Shown here piece by piece: positions 55,103 to 63,299 of a stretch of DNA of 64,000 nucleotides. Under the pieces are notes generated by a model. The model was given only the letters and a program-made list of their open reading frames with translations. It was not told where the DNA came from and made no database searches. The DNA comes from Bradyrhizobium yuanmingense (GTDB lineage: Bacteria > Pseudomonadota > Alphaproteobacteria > Rhizobiales > Xanthobacteraceae), in assembly GCF_900094575.1 (NCBI RefSeq), contig NZ_FMAE01000010.1, positions 186,001 through 250,000 of the forward strand. The letters are read 5' to 3'. Positions within the stretch are counted from its first letter, which is position 1, and each line of letters starts with the position of its first letter. Made by a program: the position numbers and the translations under genes.

Positions 55103-57363
55103 CCGCGATCGCCGACGCCACGCCAGGCTACGACAGGCGCGCGGCAGGAAGCATTCTTGTCGCAGGCATCGTGCTCGCCACTCTGACGGAGGCGATCGCA
55201 AGCACCGTCCTGTCGCTCGGACGCAACGACATCATTGGCGACACCCATGCGACTCCCGACGAGTTCGCCTGGCTGGACATCGGATACACCGCAACAAAGC
55301 TAGTCGGGTTCATGGCCGCCTCCTGGCTCATGACACGCACCAGTCCGCGCCGCCTGATGATCGGTTCGACGCTGGTCATGGGCACGGCCTGCGGAATCGC
55401 CGCCATCACGTATCGGTTAGATCTGCTGGTCGCACTCCGCATCATACAGGGCTTCTCCGGCGGCACCTTGCTTGTCGCGGGACAGTCGATCATTTTCCTC
55501 GCCTATCCGCGATCCTACCAGCCGATCCTTCAGGCTCTGTTTGCGATGGGGTCCGTGGTCGCTCCTGCGACCATCGCTCCGGCGCTCCAGGGATGGTTGA
55601 TCGACAGCCAGTCGTGGGCATGGATCTTCTTCGGCGTTATTCCGGTAGCCCTCGCCGCTATCGGACTTCTGCTGATCGCAGACGGCCCCAGGCCCGTTGC
55701 GGCTGCGCGCCTTCCGTTCGACTGGGTCGGCTTCTTGCTGATCTCAGTCACATTCTTCTGCTTCACCTATGTTATCAACCAAGGCAGCCGATGGCGCTGG
55801 TTCGAGGAGCCTCGCATCGCGTGGCTGACCGTGATCGGCGCAGCCGCCTTGCTGGCGTTTCTCGGCCAACAGGCGATGGCCAAAAGCCAAGGCCTGTTCG
55901 ATTTCACCTTGTTCCGGTCGAACGATTTTTCCTTCGCCTTTATCGTCAGTTTCGTCGCCGGTGCCGCCTTGTTCGGCAGCGCGTATCTGATCCCATCGTT
56001 TGCCGTGTCCGTTCTCGCGTTCACGCCAAGTGAGGCCGGCCAGCTCCTATTGCCGAGCGGCGCGCTTTTCGTCGGCGCGCTCCTCATTGCTGCCTTTCTC
56101 ATGCAGGTCAGGGGCGCTCCCCCTATCGCCACGGTGCCGTTCGGAATCCTGATGATCATGGCCGCGATGTGGATGCTGTCCGGCTCGACCAGCGAAAGTG
56201 GCGCCGACGACATGATGGCCGCCATCCTGCTTCGCGGCTTTGGACTTGGCTTCCTCTTCCTGTCGATCACCCTTATCGCTTTCAGCGACCTCAACAACCG
56301 CAATCGAGCGTCCGGCATCGGTCTTTTCAACGCCGGGCGCCAGCTCGGTGGCCTCATGGGGGTAGCCGGGCTCCAGACCATGATCGACCACAATGTCACC
56401 ACCAATGCCACGGTGCTTGGCGCGAGTGTCACCGCAGGCCTTTCCGCGGTCAGCGAGCGGCTGGGAACGACGAGTGCCATGCTCGCAGCACGAGGAATGG
56501 ACAGCGTGGCCGCCGGCCGGACTGCGATGGGTCTGTTGGGTCGAGCCCTCACCGGTCAATCCACGGTGATCGCTTTCGACACCGCGTTCGCTGCCATCGC
56601 TCTTCTTTTCGTCATCGCTGCGCCGGTTCTGGTCACCATCAAGATCGCGTTTGCCCTGCACGCGAAGAAGCGCGCGGCGCAGTTAGCCCGAACCGAGGAG
56701 CCGTACATGACATACCCCGCGTCGAAACCCTCCCGCCAAGCCAATGCCGTGTCGAGGCCAGACCCTCGCGCCGAGATCGTGCTGGCGGTCAGCGAGGCCC
56801 TCGCCCATCCGAGCGGCGCGCCCGCTGACCTCGACAATATCTTGGATCGAAGCGGATACTCGACGGAAGACATTCTATCGGCATTCGAGAGCGTCGACGA
56901 TCTCATTGTCGCGATCGCCGAACACAAAGCCTCCCTCATATCGCAGCCATTGGTGAGGAGAGCGCGCCCCGGCACCGTAGATGATGCACGCGAAACACTC
57001 ATCGCGTTCGGACGCGTTGCCTGGAAGGAATACTCGACCACCCTGGTCGGATTCGTTCGGATGATGATGACCGAGGGTGCACGCAATCCTGCGCTGAAGA
57101 AGCGGGTGCACGAGGCGGGACAAGCGATTGTCACACTCAAGCTACGGGAGTTTCTGTCCGCAGCAAATGAGCGGGGGATCCTGTCGATATCGGACGCTCA
57201 GCTATACGCCGAGCAATTGCTGGGACTACTGAGAGAACCGCTCTACCAGGCGCTGATGCTGACTCCGGCAATCAGCCTCGAAGCCCCAGCCGCCGACCGC
57301 GTCAGAGCCAGTATCGAAAGCTTCATTCATGGATGTGGGAGCACGAGGAGCATGAAGCGATGA
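55099..57363 (+). CDS. DHA2 MFS multidrug efflux pump fused in frame to a TetR-like domain
   Basis: 754 residues; DHA2 pumps usually have about 500-540. Residues 1-530 are a 14-helix EmrB-like pump (DEFAWLDIGYTATKL, ALRIIQGFSGGTLL, GRQLGGLMGVAGLQTMI). From about 537 to 754 there is a complete TetR/AcrR-sized domain: PDPRAEIVLAVSEALA, the HTH-like ILDRSGYSTEDILSAFESVDDLIVAIAEH, and a helical ligand-binding part (FVRMMMTEGARNPALKKRVHEAGQ). The recognition helix carries Glu and Asp (STEDIL) where DNA-binding members have basic or aromatic residues. No stop separates the parts. An internal ATG at 56707 with GAGGAG could make the TetR part separately. Confidence 0.85.
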   Translation: MTAIADATPGYDRRAAGSILVAGIVLATLTEAIASTVLSLGRNDIIGDTHATPDEFAWLDIGYTATKLVGFMAASWLMTRTSPRRLMIGSTLVMGTACGIAAITYRLDLLVALRIIQGFSGGTLLVAGQSIIFLAYPRSYQPILQALFAMGSVVAPATIAPALQGWLIDSQSWAWIFFGVIPVALAAIGLLLIADGPRPVAAARLPFDWVGFLLISVTFFCFTYVINQGSRWRWFEEPRIAWLTVIGAAALLAFLGQQAMAKSQGLFDFTLFRSNDFSFAFIVSFVAGAALFGSAYLIPSFAVSVLAFTPSEAGQLLLPSGALFVGALLIAAFLMQVRGAPPIATVPFGILMIMAAMWMLSGSTSESGADDMMAAILLRGFGLGFLFLSITLIAFSDLNNRNRASGIGLFNAGRQLGGLMGVAGLQTMIDHNVTTNATVLGASVTAGLSAVSERLGTTSAMLAARGMDSVAAGRTAMGLLGRALTGQSTVIAFDTAFAAIALLFVIAAPVLVTIKIAFALHAKKRAAQLARTEEPYMTYPASKPSRQANAVSRPDPRAEIVLAVSEALAHPSGAPADLDNILDRSGYSTEDILSAFESVDDLIVAIAEHKASLISQPLVRRARPGTVDDARETLIAFGRVAWKEYSTTLVGFVRMMMTEGARNPALKKRVHEAGQAIVTLKLREFLSAANERGILSISDAQLYAEQLLGLLREPLYQALMLTPAISLEAPAADRVRASIESFIHGCGSTRSMKR
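56695..56709 (+). promoter_or_regulatory. Internal ribosome-binding site and ATG within the MFS-TetR gene
   Basis: GAGGAG at 56695-56700, six bases, then ATG at 56707 in the reading frame. The ATG reads ATGA, the same start/stop overlap used by the flanking genes. It could start a 218-residue stand-alone TetR-like protein. It may be the relic of an earlier two-gene arrangement. Confidence 0.5.
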
Positions 57364-58373
57364 GCGCAGCCAATGATATTGGCCGGTCAAGATGGTCTGG
57401 CCCGAGCGAGAGCCCTTCAAGACTGAAGGTCGTCGGCGACGTCCCGGCGGACCTGGCGAACAGCATCGACGATAATGGGTCCCTGGTGACAGTCGACCCC
57501 GCCGACTGGATCGTCTGTTTCGTGCCCGGCCTTCGACGGCAATGGTGGCATCGCTTCGTCCATCACAGGCATAAGCATGTCTTTGCCATGCGGCCCACGA
57601 GCACGGGGAGTTGGCTGCTCGTTGAGCCGTGGTGGACGCGCATGATGGTGACGATCCTGCCACCGGCCGATGCCGTCAGATTTCTTCGGTGGGGTGCGAC
57701 GGGCGATATCCTGCGGGTCCGCGAAGCGGTCCCGGGCAAGGCGAGCCAGCTTCGCGGTTGGTCGAACTGCGCGGTTCTCTCGGCGTTCTTGCTCGGCCGA
57801 CCGAGCTGGACATGGACACCGCACGGTCTCTACCGGCAGCTACTGCGCGAAAGGTCAACGCGGCGCGAGAACGTGCAGCAACTTCTCGTCGACCAGTTCA
57901 CCAAAGTCGTCAGCCATTACTCGTCCAACGCGCTGAGCGTCAGTGCCGACCAGCTTTCCTTGCCACTCAGGGAACTACTCATCATCATTGGGCGCAATCT
58001 CCTCGAAACGATGATGACGCCGTCGTTGCTGGAGGTCTGTTATACAGCCATACTTGAAGCGGACCGCTACCCCGATGCGACACGGGCCTACGCGCAACAC
58101 GGACCTACGCCGGCCATCGCGGTCCTTACGAAAATTCTGGCAAAAGCGAAGCAGGCCGGAGAAATCGATCTAGCACATTGCGAAGCCGGCGCCCGTCAGT
58201 TTCTTGGGATGCTCCATGGAAACGTCCATCTGGAGGCCGTGCTTCAGCTCGGCGACGTACCAACGCTTTCCGACATCGATTTGCGCGCTCGCACCGCGGT
58301 GAAAGTCTTTCTCGACGGCGCCGAGCCTGACGAGAGGACAGGAATCGTTGCGCGAGCGGCATTGACGGCATGA
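57360..58373 (+). CDS. Chimeric protein: papain-like domain plus TetR ligand-binding domain without HTH
   Basis: 337 residues; ATG 57360 overlaps the previous stop as ATGA, with GAGGAG 10-15 bases upstream. Residues about 165-320 match the C-terminal domain of AefR-like TetR proteins (MMTPSLLEVCYTAILEADRYPD, ARQFLGMLHGNVHLEAVL). The usual TetR HTH before it is absent. In its place residues about 45-160 contain WWHRFVHHRHKHVFAM, WLLVEPWW and WSNCAVLSAFLLG followed by TPHGLYRQLL. His73 and Cys137 in this layout recall phage-type permuted NlpC/P60 (papain-like) domains; that assignment is by eye. Probably co-expressed with the pump. Confidence 0.75.
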   Translation: MSAANDIGRSRWSGPSESPSRLKVVGDVPADLANSIDDNGSLVTVDPADWIVCFVPGLRRQWWHRFVHHRHKHVFAMRPTSTGSWLLVEPWWTRMMVTILPPADAVRFLRWGATGDILRVREAVPGKASQLRGWSNCAVLSAFLLGRPSWTWTPHGLYRQLLRERSTRRENVQQLLVDQFTKVVSHYSSNALSVSADQLSLPLRELLIIIGRNLLETMMTPSLLEVCYTAILEADRYPDATRAYAQHGPTPAIAVLTKILAKAKQAGEIDLAHCEAGARQFLGMLHGNVHLEAVLQLGDVPTLSDIDLRARTAVKVFLDGAEPDERTGIVARAALTA

Positions 58374-58884
58374 CTGGTGCCACTCGCAGCGACAATCCTA
58401 CTGTGAGGTGGGGTTGCCATGGCCAGGACGCCTCCGCCTCGGCGGGTAAAGTAGATCACAATGCCGAGAATGGCCCCGCCGATTGGTCGCCAAAATCACC
58501 GTTTGAAAAACCGTTTCAGTTCGGTCGTCTCAAACGGTTCGCGAGGGCAAGTCCTTGAAGAACTTGGTGGGCGCACCAGGGCTCGAACCTGGGACCCGCT
58601 GATTAAGAGTCAGCCTTGGGTTGATGACTTGCTGGTCGCACGACCGGGCTTATCCGACTGAAAGTGGGCGTTCGTCGCACGATCAAAGTGCTGCATTTCA
58701 CCGGCTAACATCCGCGCGGTCGGAGCATCCGCGGGGTAGACCCTGGCATCTGGTTGGCGCCGTGTGTCTTGCAAGCTACCGTTAGAGCGGCTCACGCGGC
58801 GGATTGGAGCCTTTTCCGTTCCGATTGACCGAATCCTCGGGTACCCTCATTCTGCCGCGTCGGCGGAACTGGCGAAGTTGATAG
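58374..58884. other. Intergenic region containing a tRNA remnant
   Basis: About 510 bases between the efflux operon and the pilus locus. It holds the tRNA-Lys fragment at 58565-58615 and an inverted repeat just before it, ACCGTTTGA at 58498-58506 against TCAAACGGT at 58530-58538. No gene is supported; short frames lack family similarity. Confidence 0.5.
58565..58615 (-). tRNA. 3' half of tRNA-Lys(CUU), attachment-site remnant
   Basis: Read on the minus strand it begins with an intact anticodon arm GCTGA-CTCTTAA-TCAGC (anticodon CUU, Lys). It continues through the variable loop and T arm (GGTTCGAGCC) to the acceptor strand and an encoded CCA ending at 58565. The acceptor 5' strand and D arm are missing: upstream sequence (GACCAGCAAGTCATCAACCC) has no D-arm fold. 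A 3' tRNA half is what site-specific integration at a tRNA gene leaves at the far end of an island. Not a functional tRNA. Confidence 0.85.
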
Positions 58885-59676
58885 ATGGCTGCATGGAGAG
58901 CGGAGATGGGCCGGCTCGATAAGCAGATGGATCCGTTCCACCCTGTCGCGCATCTGACGACGGCGGATCGCGTCCCCGACAATCTTGGGCTTGAGCAAGT
59001 CGACACGTCGTCGTCCGTTGAACCGGCCCGAGAGAAAGCCGCCTCGTCACCCGCGCATTTTGGGTCGGGCCGGGCGGGGACCGGTGTAACGGGCTCTACC
59101 AATTGGATTGACCGAGCACGTCGCATCTGGCGGCGCCATCTCCAGCGCGATCAACTCCCCCGAACGACCGGGGGGTCGACGGGAAACTTCGAGCGCTGGT
59201 TGATCGCACTGCTGAGCGTCGGCTTCGTCGTGAGTTGCGTTTGCGCGATCATTGTCTTCATGCAGGTCAACGCGCGCAAATTGGAGATCGCAACACTGCA
59301 ACGTGATATCATCGCACTCAAGCTACGCGTAGCCAGGCTCGATCAGATCGCAAGCACGAACGAGATGCGCGAAAAGGCAAGCCGTGGAATACCCAAACCG
59401 CCGTCGGAGATCCAAGGCGACCAGGCTCCGCTCATCCTGTCACGTGAAGAGATTCAGCTTGTCCGAGACTATATCAAGCCTGCACCAGTTGCTGGCCCCG
59501 CGACTGAGACGACAAAGGTCGGCGATCCCGTCGTGGGAGAAACCGTTCCCTTTTCCTCTCCGATCACGGACAAGGTGCGGAAGCTGCTCGGCGCGAGATT
59601 TACCGTTCGCAATGGCGTTGTTGTCATCGTCCGCAGCGGCAGCCGTCACGCTGATGCTGTAATTGGGCCCAATTGA
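58885..59676 (+). CDS. Hypothetical single-pass membrane protein beside the Tad locus
   Basis: 263 residues from ATG 58885. A cytoplasmic N-terminal half of low complexity, one membrane helix at about 104-127 (LIALLSVGFVVSCVCAIIVFM), then a short coiled-coil-like segment (ARKLEIATLQRDIIALKLRVARLDQI). The C-terminal part is periplasmic and contains LSREEIQLVRDYIKPAPVAG and DKVRKLLGARFTVRNGVVVIV. I do not recognise a named family, although the last segment looks conserved in character. Convergent with the pilus genes; a link to them is only by position. Confidence 0.7.
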   Translation: MAAWRAEMGRLDKQMDPFHPVAHLTTADRVPDNLGLEQVDTSSSVEPAREKAASSPAHFGSGRAGTGVTGSTNWIDRARRIWRRHLQRDQLPRTTGGSTGNFERWLIALLSVGFVVSCVCAIIVFMQVNARKLEIATLQRDIIALKLRVARLDQIASTNEMREKASRGIPKPPSEIQGDQAPLILSREEIQLVRDYIKPAPVAGPATETTKVGDPVVGETVPFSSPITDKVRKLLGARFTVRNGVVVIVRSGSRHADAVIGPN

Positions 59677-59713
59677 CGAGAACTGGCCGCGATCGCAGTA
59701 GTCGATCGCCCTC

Positions 59714-60250
59714 TTAAGGCTGGTTGTTCGGTGGTCTTTCAATGAACCGCCGGCTGCCATTGAGAAGCTCGAGGTTATTGGCGATAACCGGGTTGCCTGG
59801 ATCGAGCGAATAGGCCTTCTCGAACTTTCGGCGCGCCGCACTCAGATTGCCGCGCAGCATGTACGAATATCCCTGGTCATTCAGGACCTGCACGGTTTCG
59901 CCGCCCAGCCGGATCGCTTGGGCATAGGCCTGATCGGCGAGATCAAAGCGACGTATCCGATCATAGCTCGCCGCGAGTCCAACCCAGGCCGTCACGTCCT
60001 TCGGCGATTTCTCGACCGCATCCCTGAAATAGCGATTGGCTAACCCGTAGCTGCCGCGGTTGAAATGCTCCAAGCCCAGCCGTACCGGCTCGTCCGAGGG
60101 ATAATATTTGACGTCCGTCGGCTCCTGCACGGGGTCCCCCCCAGGCGGCTCGACGGGAGCGACGACGGCAGCCTGCCTCAGCGTATGATCACACCCCGCA
60201 AGGCCGATCCCCAACCAGCAACAGGTCAGCATGAAGATGATACGTCGCAT
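59714..60250 (-). CDS. tadD: TadD-like tetratricopeptide lipoprotein
   Basis: 178 residues from ATG 60250 (MRRIIFML); upstream in-frame starts are rejected. Lipoprotein signal with LAGC. TPR-type helices: RLGLEHFNRGSYGLANRYFRDAVEKSPKD, WVGLAASYDRIRRFDLADQAYAQAIRLG and LRGNLSAARRKFEKAYSLDPGNPVIANNL. TadD-like proteins help pilus secretin assembly. Last gene of the leftward cluster in the window. Confidence 0.85.
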   Translation of the reverse strand: MRRIIFMLTCCWLGIGLAGCDHTLRQAAVVAPVEPPGGDPVQEPTDVKYYPSDEPVRLGLEHFNRGSYGLANRYFRDAVEKSPKDVTAWVGLAASYDRIRRFDLADQAYAQAIRLGGETVQVLNDQGYSYMLRGNLSAARRKFEKAYSLDPGNPVIANNLELLNGSRRFIERPPNNQP

Positions 60251-60332
60251 AACCCCTTGGTCCCCCGCACGTCGCAGCAACTTCACTGCGCCGTTCGCAA
60301 ACAACATCGCCAAAACCACGCACTAAAAATCG

Positions 60333-60737
60333 TTACCTGCCGCCTACGCCTACTCCACCAACCGGCACTGATACTCCAGCAGTCGATCCAGCCCCCAATC
60401 CTTCTATGTTGACGTTCTGGGTTGGGGCAGTCCGCACGCCCATTTGTTTCGTCGCATCGCCAATGTCGGGAAGCTGATCCACTGGCTGTTTCGTGTTGCC
60501 ATAGCGAGTCACGGCGGCGCCCACGCGCCGGGCGTCGTACGTGATCCTGCGATCACCGACGTTTCGCGGCCATGGATGGATTGTGTGGGTGACCGCGTTG
60601 ACCTCCTTGGCATTGCCGGCACTCATCGTGATGGTGTCTGAACGCTGGAAATAGCGGTCCACCTCGTCATGACCGGCCACCCCGTAACATCCCCCGAGCA
60701 GCAGCGGTGCGAACAGAGCCAGATACCTGATGGTCAT
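60333..60737 (-). CDS. Small lipoprotein of the Tad/Flp pilus locus
   Basis: 134 residues with a lipoprotein signal (LFAPLLLGGC). The body has FQRSDTITMSAGNAKEVNAVTHTIHPWPRNVGDRRI and a Gly/Val-rich end. It lies 15 bases after the secretin gene and before the tadD-like gene. It may be a truncated or divergent CpaD relative, since HTIHPWP and the redox of length are reminiscent, but the assignment is uncertain. Confidence 0.7.
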   Translation of the reverse strand: MTIRYLALFAPLLLGGCYGVAGHDEVDRYFQRSDTITMSAGNAKEVNAVTHTIHPWPRNVGDRRITYDARRVGAAVTRYGNTKQPVDQLPDIGDATKQMGVRTAPTQNVNIEGLGAGSTAGVSVPVGGVGVGGR

Positions 60738-60751
60738 CTCCCGCTTCCTTC

Positions 60752-62431
60752 TCAGTTGAGCGTTTTTACGACGGGCTGGTTCGCAACGGCCGGTGCCGGA
60801 ATGGTCGCAGTGACCTCGGGAGCGATGATGTGACCATAGGGTCCTTTAACGTCGCCGCCGGAGTTGACGTAGTCATTGTAACGCTTGCGGACTTCCATCT
60901 GGCCATTGAGGAAGAAATCGACGTCGTTGGCCGGAAGGCGGGAGTCGAGCGGCGACGCCAATTGCTGACCGGGCGCGGCCGGTGCGACCAGGCGCGGCGT
61001 CACGATGATGACGAGATCGGTTTCCTCCTGCTGGTACGACTTGCTGCTGAACAGGCTTCCGATCACCGGCACGGAGCCGATCCATGGCAGTTGCGAAACG
61101 TCTTGGCGATTCCGGGTCTGCAGCAGGCCGGCGATCGCAAAGCTCTGGCCATCGCGCAACTCAACCGTGGTGCGCGCGTCGCGGCGGGTCAGCGCAGGAA
61201 CAGTCGTCCCCTGGATCGTCACTGCATTGGCAAAATCAAGCTCACTGACCGACGGCTCGACCCGAAGGTTGATCACGCCGCGCGAGAGCACGGTGGGGAC
61301 GAAGGCCAGTTCGACACCGAACTTCTTGTAGTCGATCGTGATCGTGGGAAAGCCATTCGAGGTCTGGGTCGGTATCGGTACCGGAAACTCGCCGCCGGCG
61401 AGGAAGCGCGCGGCATCGCCGGACAACGTGGTCAAGTTTGGCTCGGCCAGCCGGCGCGCCAATCCTTTGGTTTCCAGCGCCGAGATCAACAAGTCCACCG
61501 AGCCGCCGCTGGTGGTCCTGATAATGCTGGTCAACAAGCTTCCGAACGGGGCCGGCGCAATACCTCCCGCTGTACCGGCGAGCGTCCCCAAAGTTCCGAG
61601 TATCGGAAGGCTGCCAGCAGGATTGGCGCCAACAGGAGTGCTGCTGGTGGTAAGGGCGCTAGTGTTGCTGCCGGTGGTGGGCACTCTGGTGATGTTATTG
61701 ATGCCGCCGATCGGCGCCCGCCCGACGGCTGTAGTTGAACCAAGGCCGGTATTGCCGACGTTGGTGCCATTGGCATTTGCCGCATACAGATTGACGCCTA
61801 GGTTGCGGCCAGCCTCCCGACTCACCTCGAGAAAGCGCACCTCCAGCATCACCTGCTGCGGCGCCGCGACACTCATTGCGTTGACGACGACTCCGCCTTT
61901 CGCAACGGTGCTCGTGGCGATCGCCATGGCCCGCTCGGCCGTAACCGCATCGGCCGCCGTTCCGCTAAGCACCACCTGGCCCTCGGAAGCCGAGACGCGG
62001 ATCCCGTGCCCGCCAGTGCTGCTGCGGATGTTCTGCTGGAGATTGGTGGTATCGATCACGACCTCGACGTCGAGGATGCCGATCTGCTTCATCGAGGAGT
62101 CGAGCAGGATGACGTTGGTGGTGCCGGTCTGCTTGCCCTGGACGTAGATCAGGTGATCGCTGAGCGACTTCACGTCCACAATGTCGGGCGAGCCGGCCAC
62201 GATAGTTGCGAAAGCCGTATCGACCTTGAAGGTGCGTGACTTGTTGACCACCACCTTGACCCGCTGGACGTCGTTCATTTCGCTGACGAAGACGCCGCCG
62301 CCGGAGGAGCCCCGCCGGTCTGCCGCTGTCGCGGGGTCAGCGGACGCAAAGGAGGCGAGCGCCGCCCCAAGACCCATCACGCTGAAGGCGAGAAGCCTCC
62401 TTATCTTACCCGAAATGCGACCGCCACCCAT
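60752..62431 (-). CDS. cpaC: CpaC/RcpA-family outer-membrane secretin of the Flp pilus
   Basis: 559 residues with a signal peptide (about residues 1-36). The N-terminal pilus domain is KVVVNKSRTFKVDTAFATIVAGSPDIVDVKSLSDHLIYVQGK. A BON-like segment follows (SEGQVVLSGTAADAVTAERAMAIA), then the secretin core (LEVRFLEVSREAGRNLGVNLYA, RLAEPNLTTLSGDAARFLAGGEFPVP, VELRDGQSFAIAGLLQ, QEETDLVIIVTPRLVAP). Forms the outer-membrane channel for the Tad pilus. The Thr/Gly/Ala-rich insert between core parts (about residues 215-300) is long and low complexity. Confidence 0.93.
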   Translation of the reverse strand: MGGGRISGKIRRLLAFSVMGLGAALASFASADPATAADRRGSSGGGVFVSEMNDVQRVKVVVNKSRTFKVDTAFATIVAGSPDIVDVKSLSDHLIYVQGKQTGTTNVILLDSSMKQIGILDVEVVIDTTNLQQNIRSSTGGHGIRVSASEGQVVLSGTAADAVTAERAMAIATSTVAKGGVVVNAMSVAAPQQVMLEVRFLEVSREAGRNLGVNLYAANANGTNVGNTGLGSTTAVGRAPIGGINNITRVPTTGSNTSALTTSSTPVGANPAGSLPILGTLGTLAGTAGGIAPAPFGSLLTSIIRTTSGGSVDLLISALETKGLARRLAEPNLTTLSGDAARFLAGGEFPVPIPTQTSNGFPTITIDYKKFGVELAFVPTVLSRGVINLRVEPSVSELDFANAVTIQGTTVPALTRRDARTTVELRDGQSFAIAGLLQTRNRQDVSQLPWIGSVPVIGSLFSSKSYQQEETDLVIIVTPRLVAPAAPGQQLASPLDSRLPANDVDFFLNGQMEVRKRYNDYVNSGGDVKGPYGHIIAPEVTATIPAPAVANQPVVKTLN

Positions 62432-62882
62432 TCGAGTCCCCCCAACTGCGATCCGCGGCTCCCCCGCAAATCTACGTGCTCGATATCCCCAATAGTTCCC
62501 CTCTGCGCACCACGCCGCAGAGCTTACAAGATGTCCGACTACAATTCGTTACTTCGCGTTTCCAAGATCATCGTCCTTGATGCTGCCTGCGTGCAAGAAG
62601 AGACGCTTACCGCACAGCCTCAAGTGGCAAAGAAAACTTTCCAATGTTGCGGGCGCGCATCATTTCTCTCTGCAGCTCCGTTCAGAACTGCTGCAGCACG
62701 ACCACGTTTGCGCGATTCCGTCGTGGCTCACGATCGAACGGCGTCGGCTCGTCGTCTCCAAACGGCACTTGGCCAGGCTCAGATTGCTTTGGCGCAGTTC
62801 GATTCCCAGGGGTTTGTCCAGCTCGAGCGCCGACCCGAGGCGATGTCGGCCAAGATGGGTAAGGCACGTTGCCATATTTTGC
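62432..62882. other. Intergenic region upstream of cpaC
   Basis: About 450 bases between the TadE-like gene and cpaC. It probably holds the cpaC promoter. A rightward frame at 62531-62920 has no recognisable protein features or ribosome site and runs into the TadE-like gene in antisense; not called. Confidence 0.4.
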
Positions 62883-63299
62883 CTAGAACGGAATTTGCGT
62901 TGACGCGCTCGGTGCATTGAGCGTCGTACCCCATATCGGCATCAGCATGGTGAAGCCGGCTTGAGAAGCGGTCACTGTCAAATTGGTGCCGCTGGATGCC
63001 ACGCTCAGCGTCGGCGTGAGACCGCCGCGATACAGGAACGGCGCGGCAGTCTGCTTTGCGGTTGTGGACATGGGATCGCCCGCGCAGCTTGACGGCGACT
63101 GAGGCGGGCTTTGAAGCAAGGCAGGCGTGTAGCAGTTGATCATGACCGCTCGGGCCCCGGCGCTCGCGAGCGTCCGCAAGGACTGCATCGTGATCGCATA
63201 GCGTCCGAGATCGAAGATGGCGAAAATCAACATAAAAAGGGACACAAAGGCGAGGATGAACTCGAACGATGCGATGCCCCGCTGATCGAGCTTTCTCAT
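62883..63299 (-). CDS. TadE-family pilus assembly protein
   Basis: 138 residues from ATG 63299, which shares its A with the stop of the upstream gene (TGATG). N-terminal RKLDQRGIASFEFILAFVSLFMLIFAIFDLGRYA has the prepilin-like GxxSxE motif (here GIASFE) and hydrophobic helix typical of TadE. The remainder is Ser/Thr/Pro-rich with two Cys (INCYTP and SSCAG). Minor pseudopilin of the Flp system. Confidence 0.88.
   Translation of the reverse strand: MRKLDQRGIASFEFILAFVSLFMLIFAIFDLGRYAITMQSLRTLASAGARAVMINCYTPALLQSPPQSPSSCAGDPMSTTAKQTAAPFLYRGGLTPTLSVASSGTNLTVTASQAGFTMLMPIWGTTLNAPSASTQIPF

Noticed and set aside
58565..58615. Functional tRNA-Lys
   Set aside because: Only the 3' half is present; the acceptor 5' strand and D arm are missing, so it was kept as a remnant.
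58610..58795. 61-codon minus-strand frame entering the tRNA fragment
   Set aside because: Considered as a truncated integrase, but no catalytic motifs are visible and it overlaps the tRNA remnant.
62531..62920. 129-codon rightward frame upstream of cpaC
   Set aside because: No ribosome site or family features, and it overlaps the TadE-like gene in antisense.
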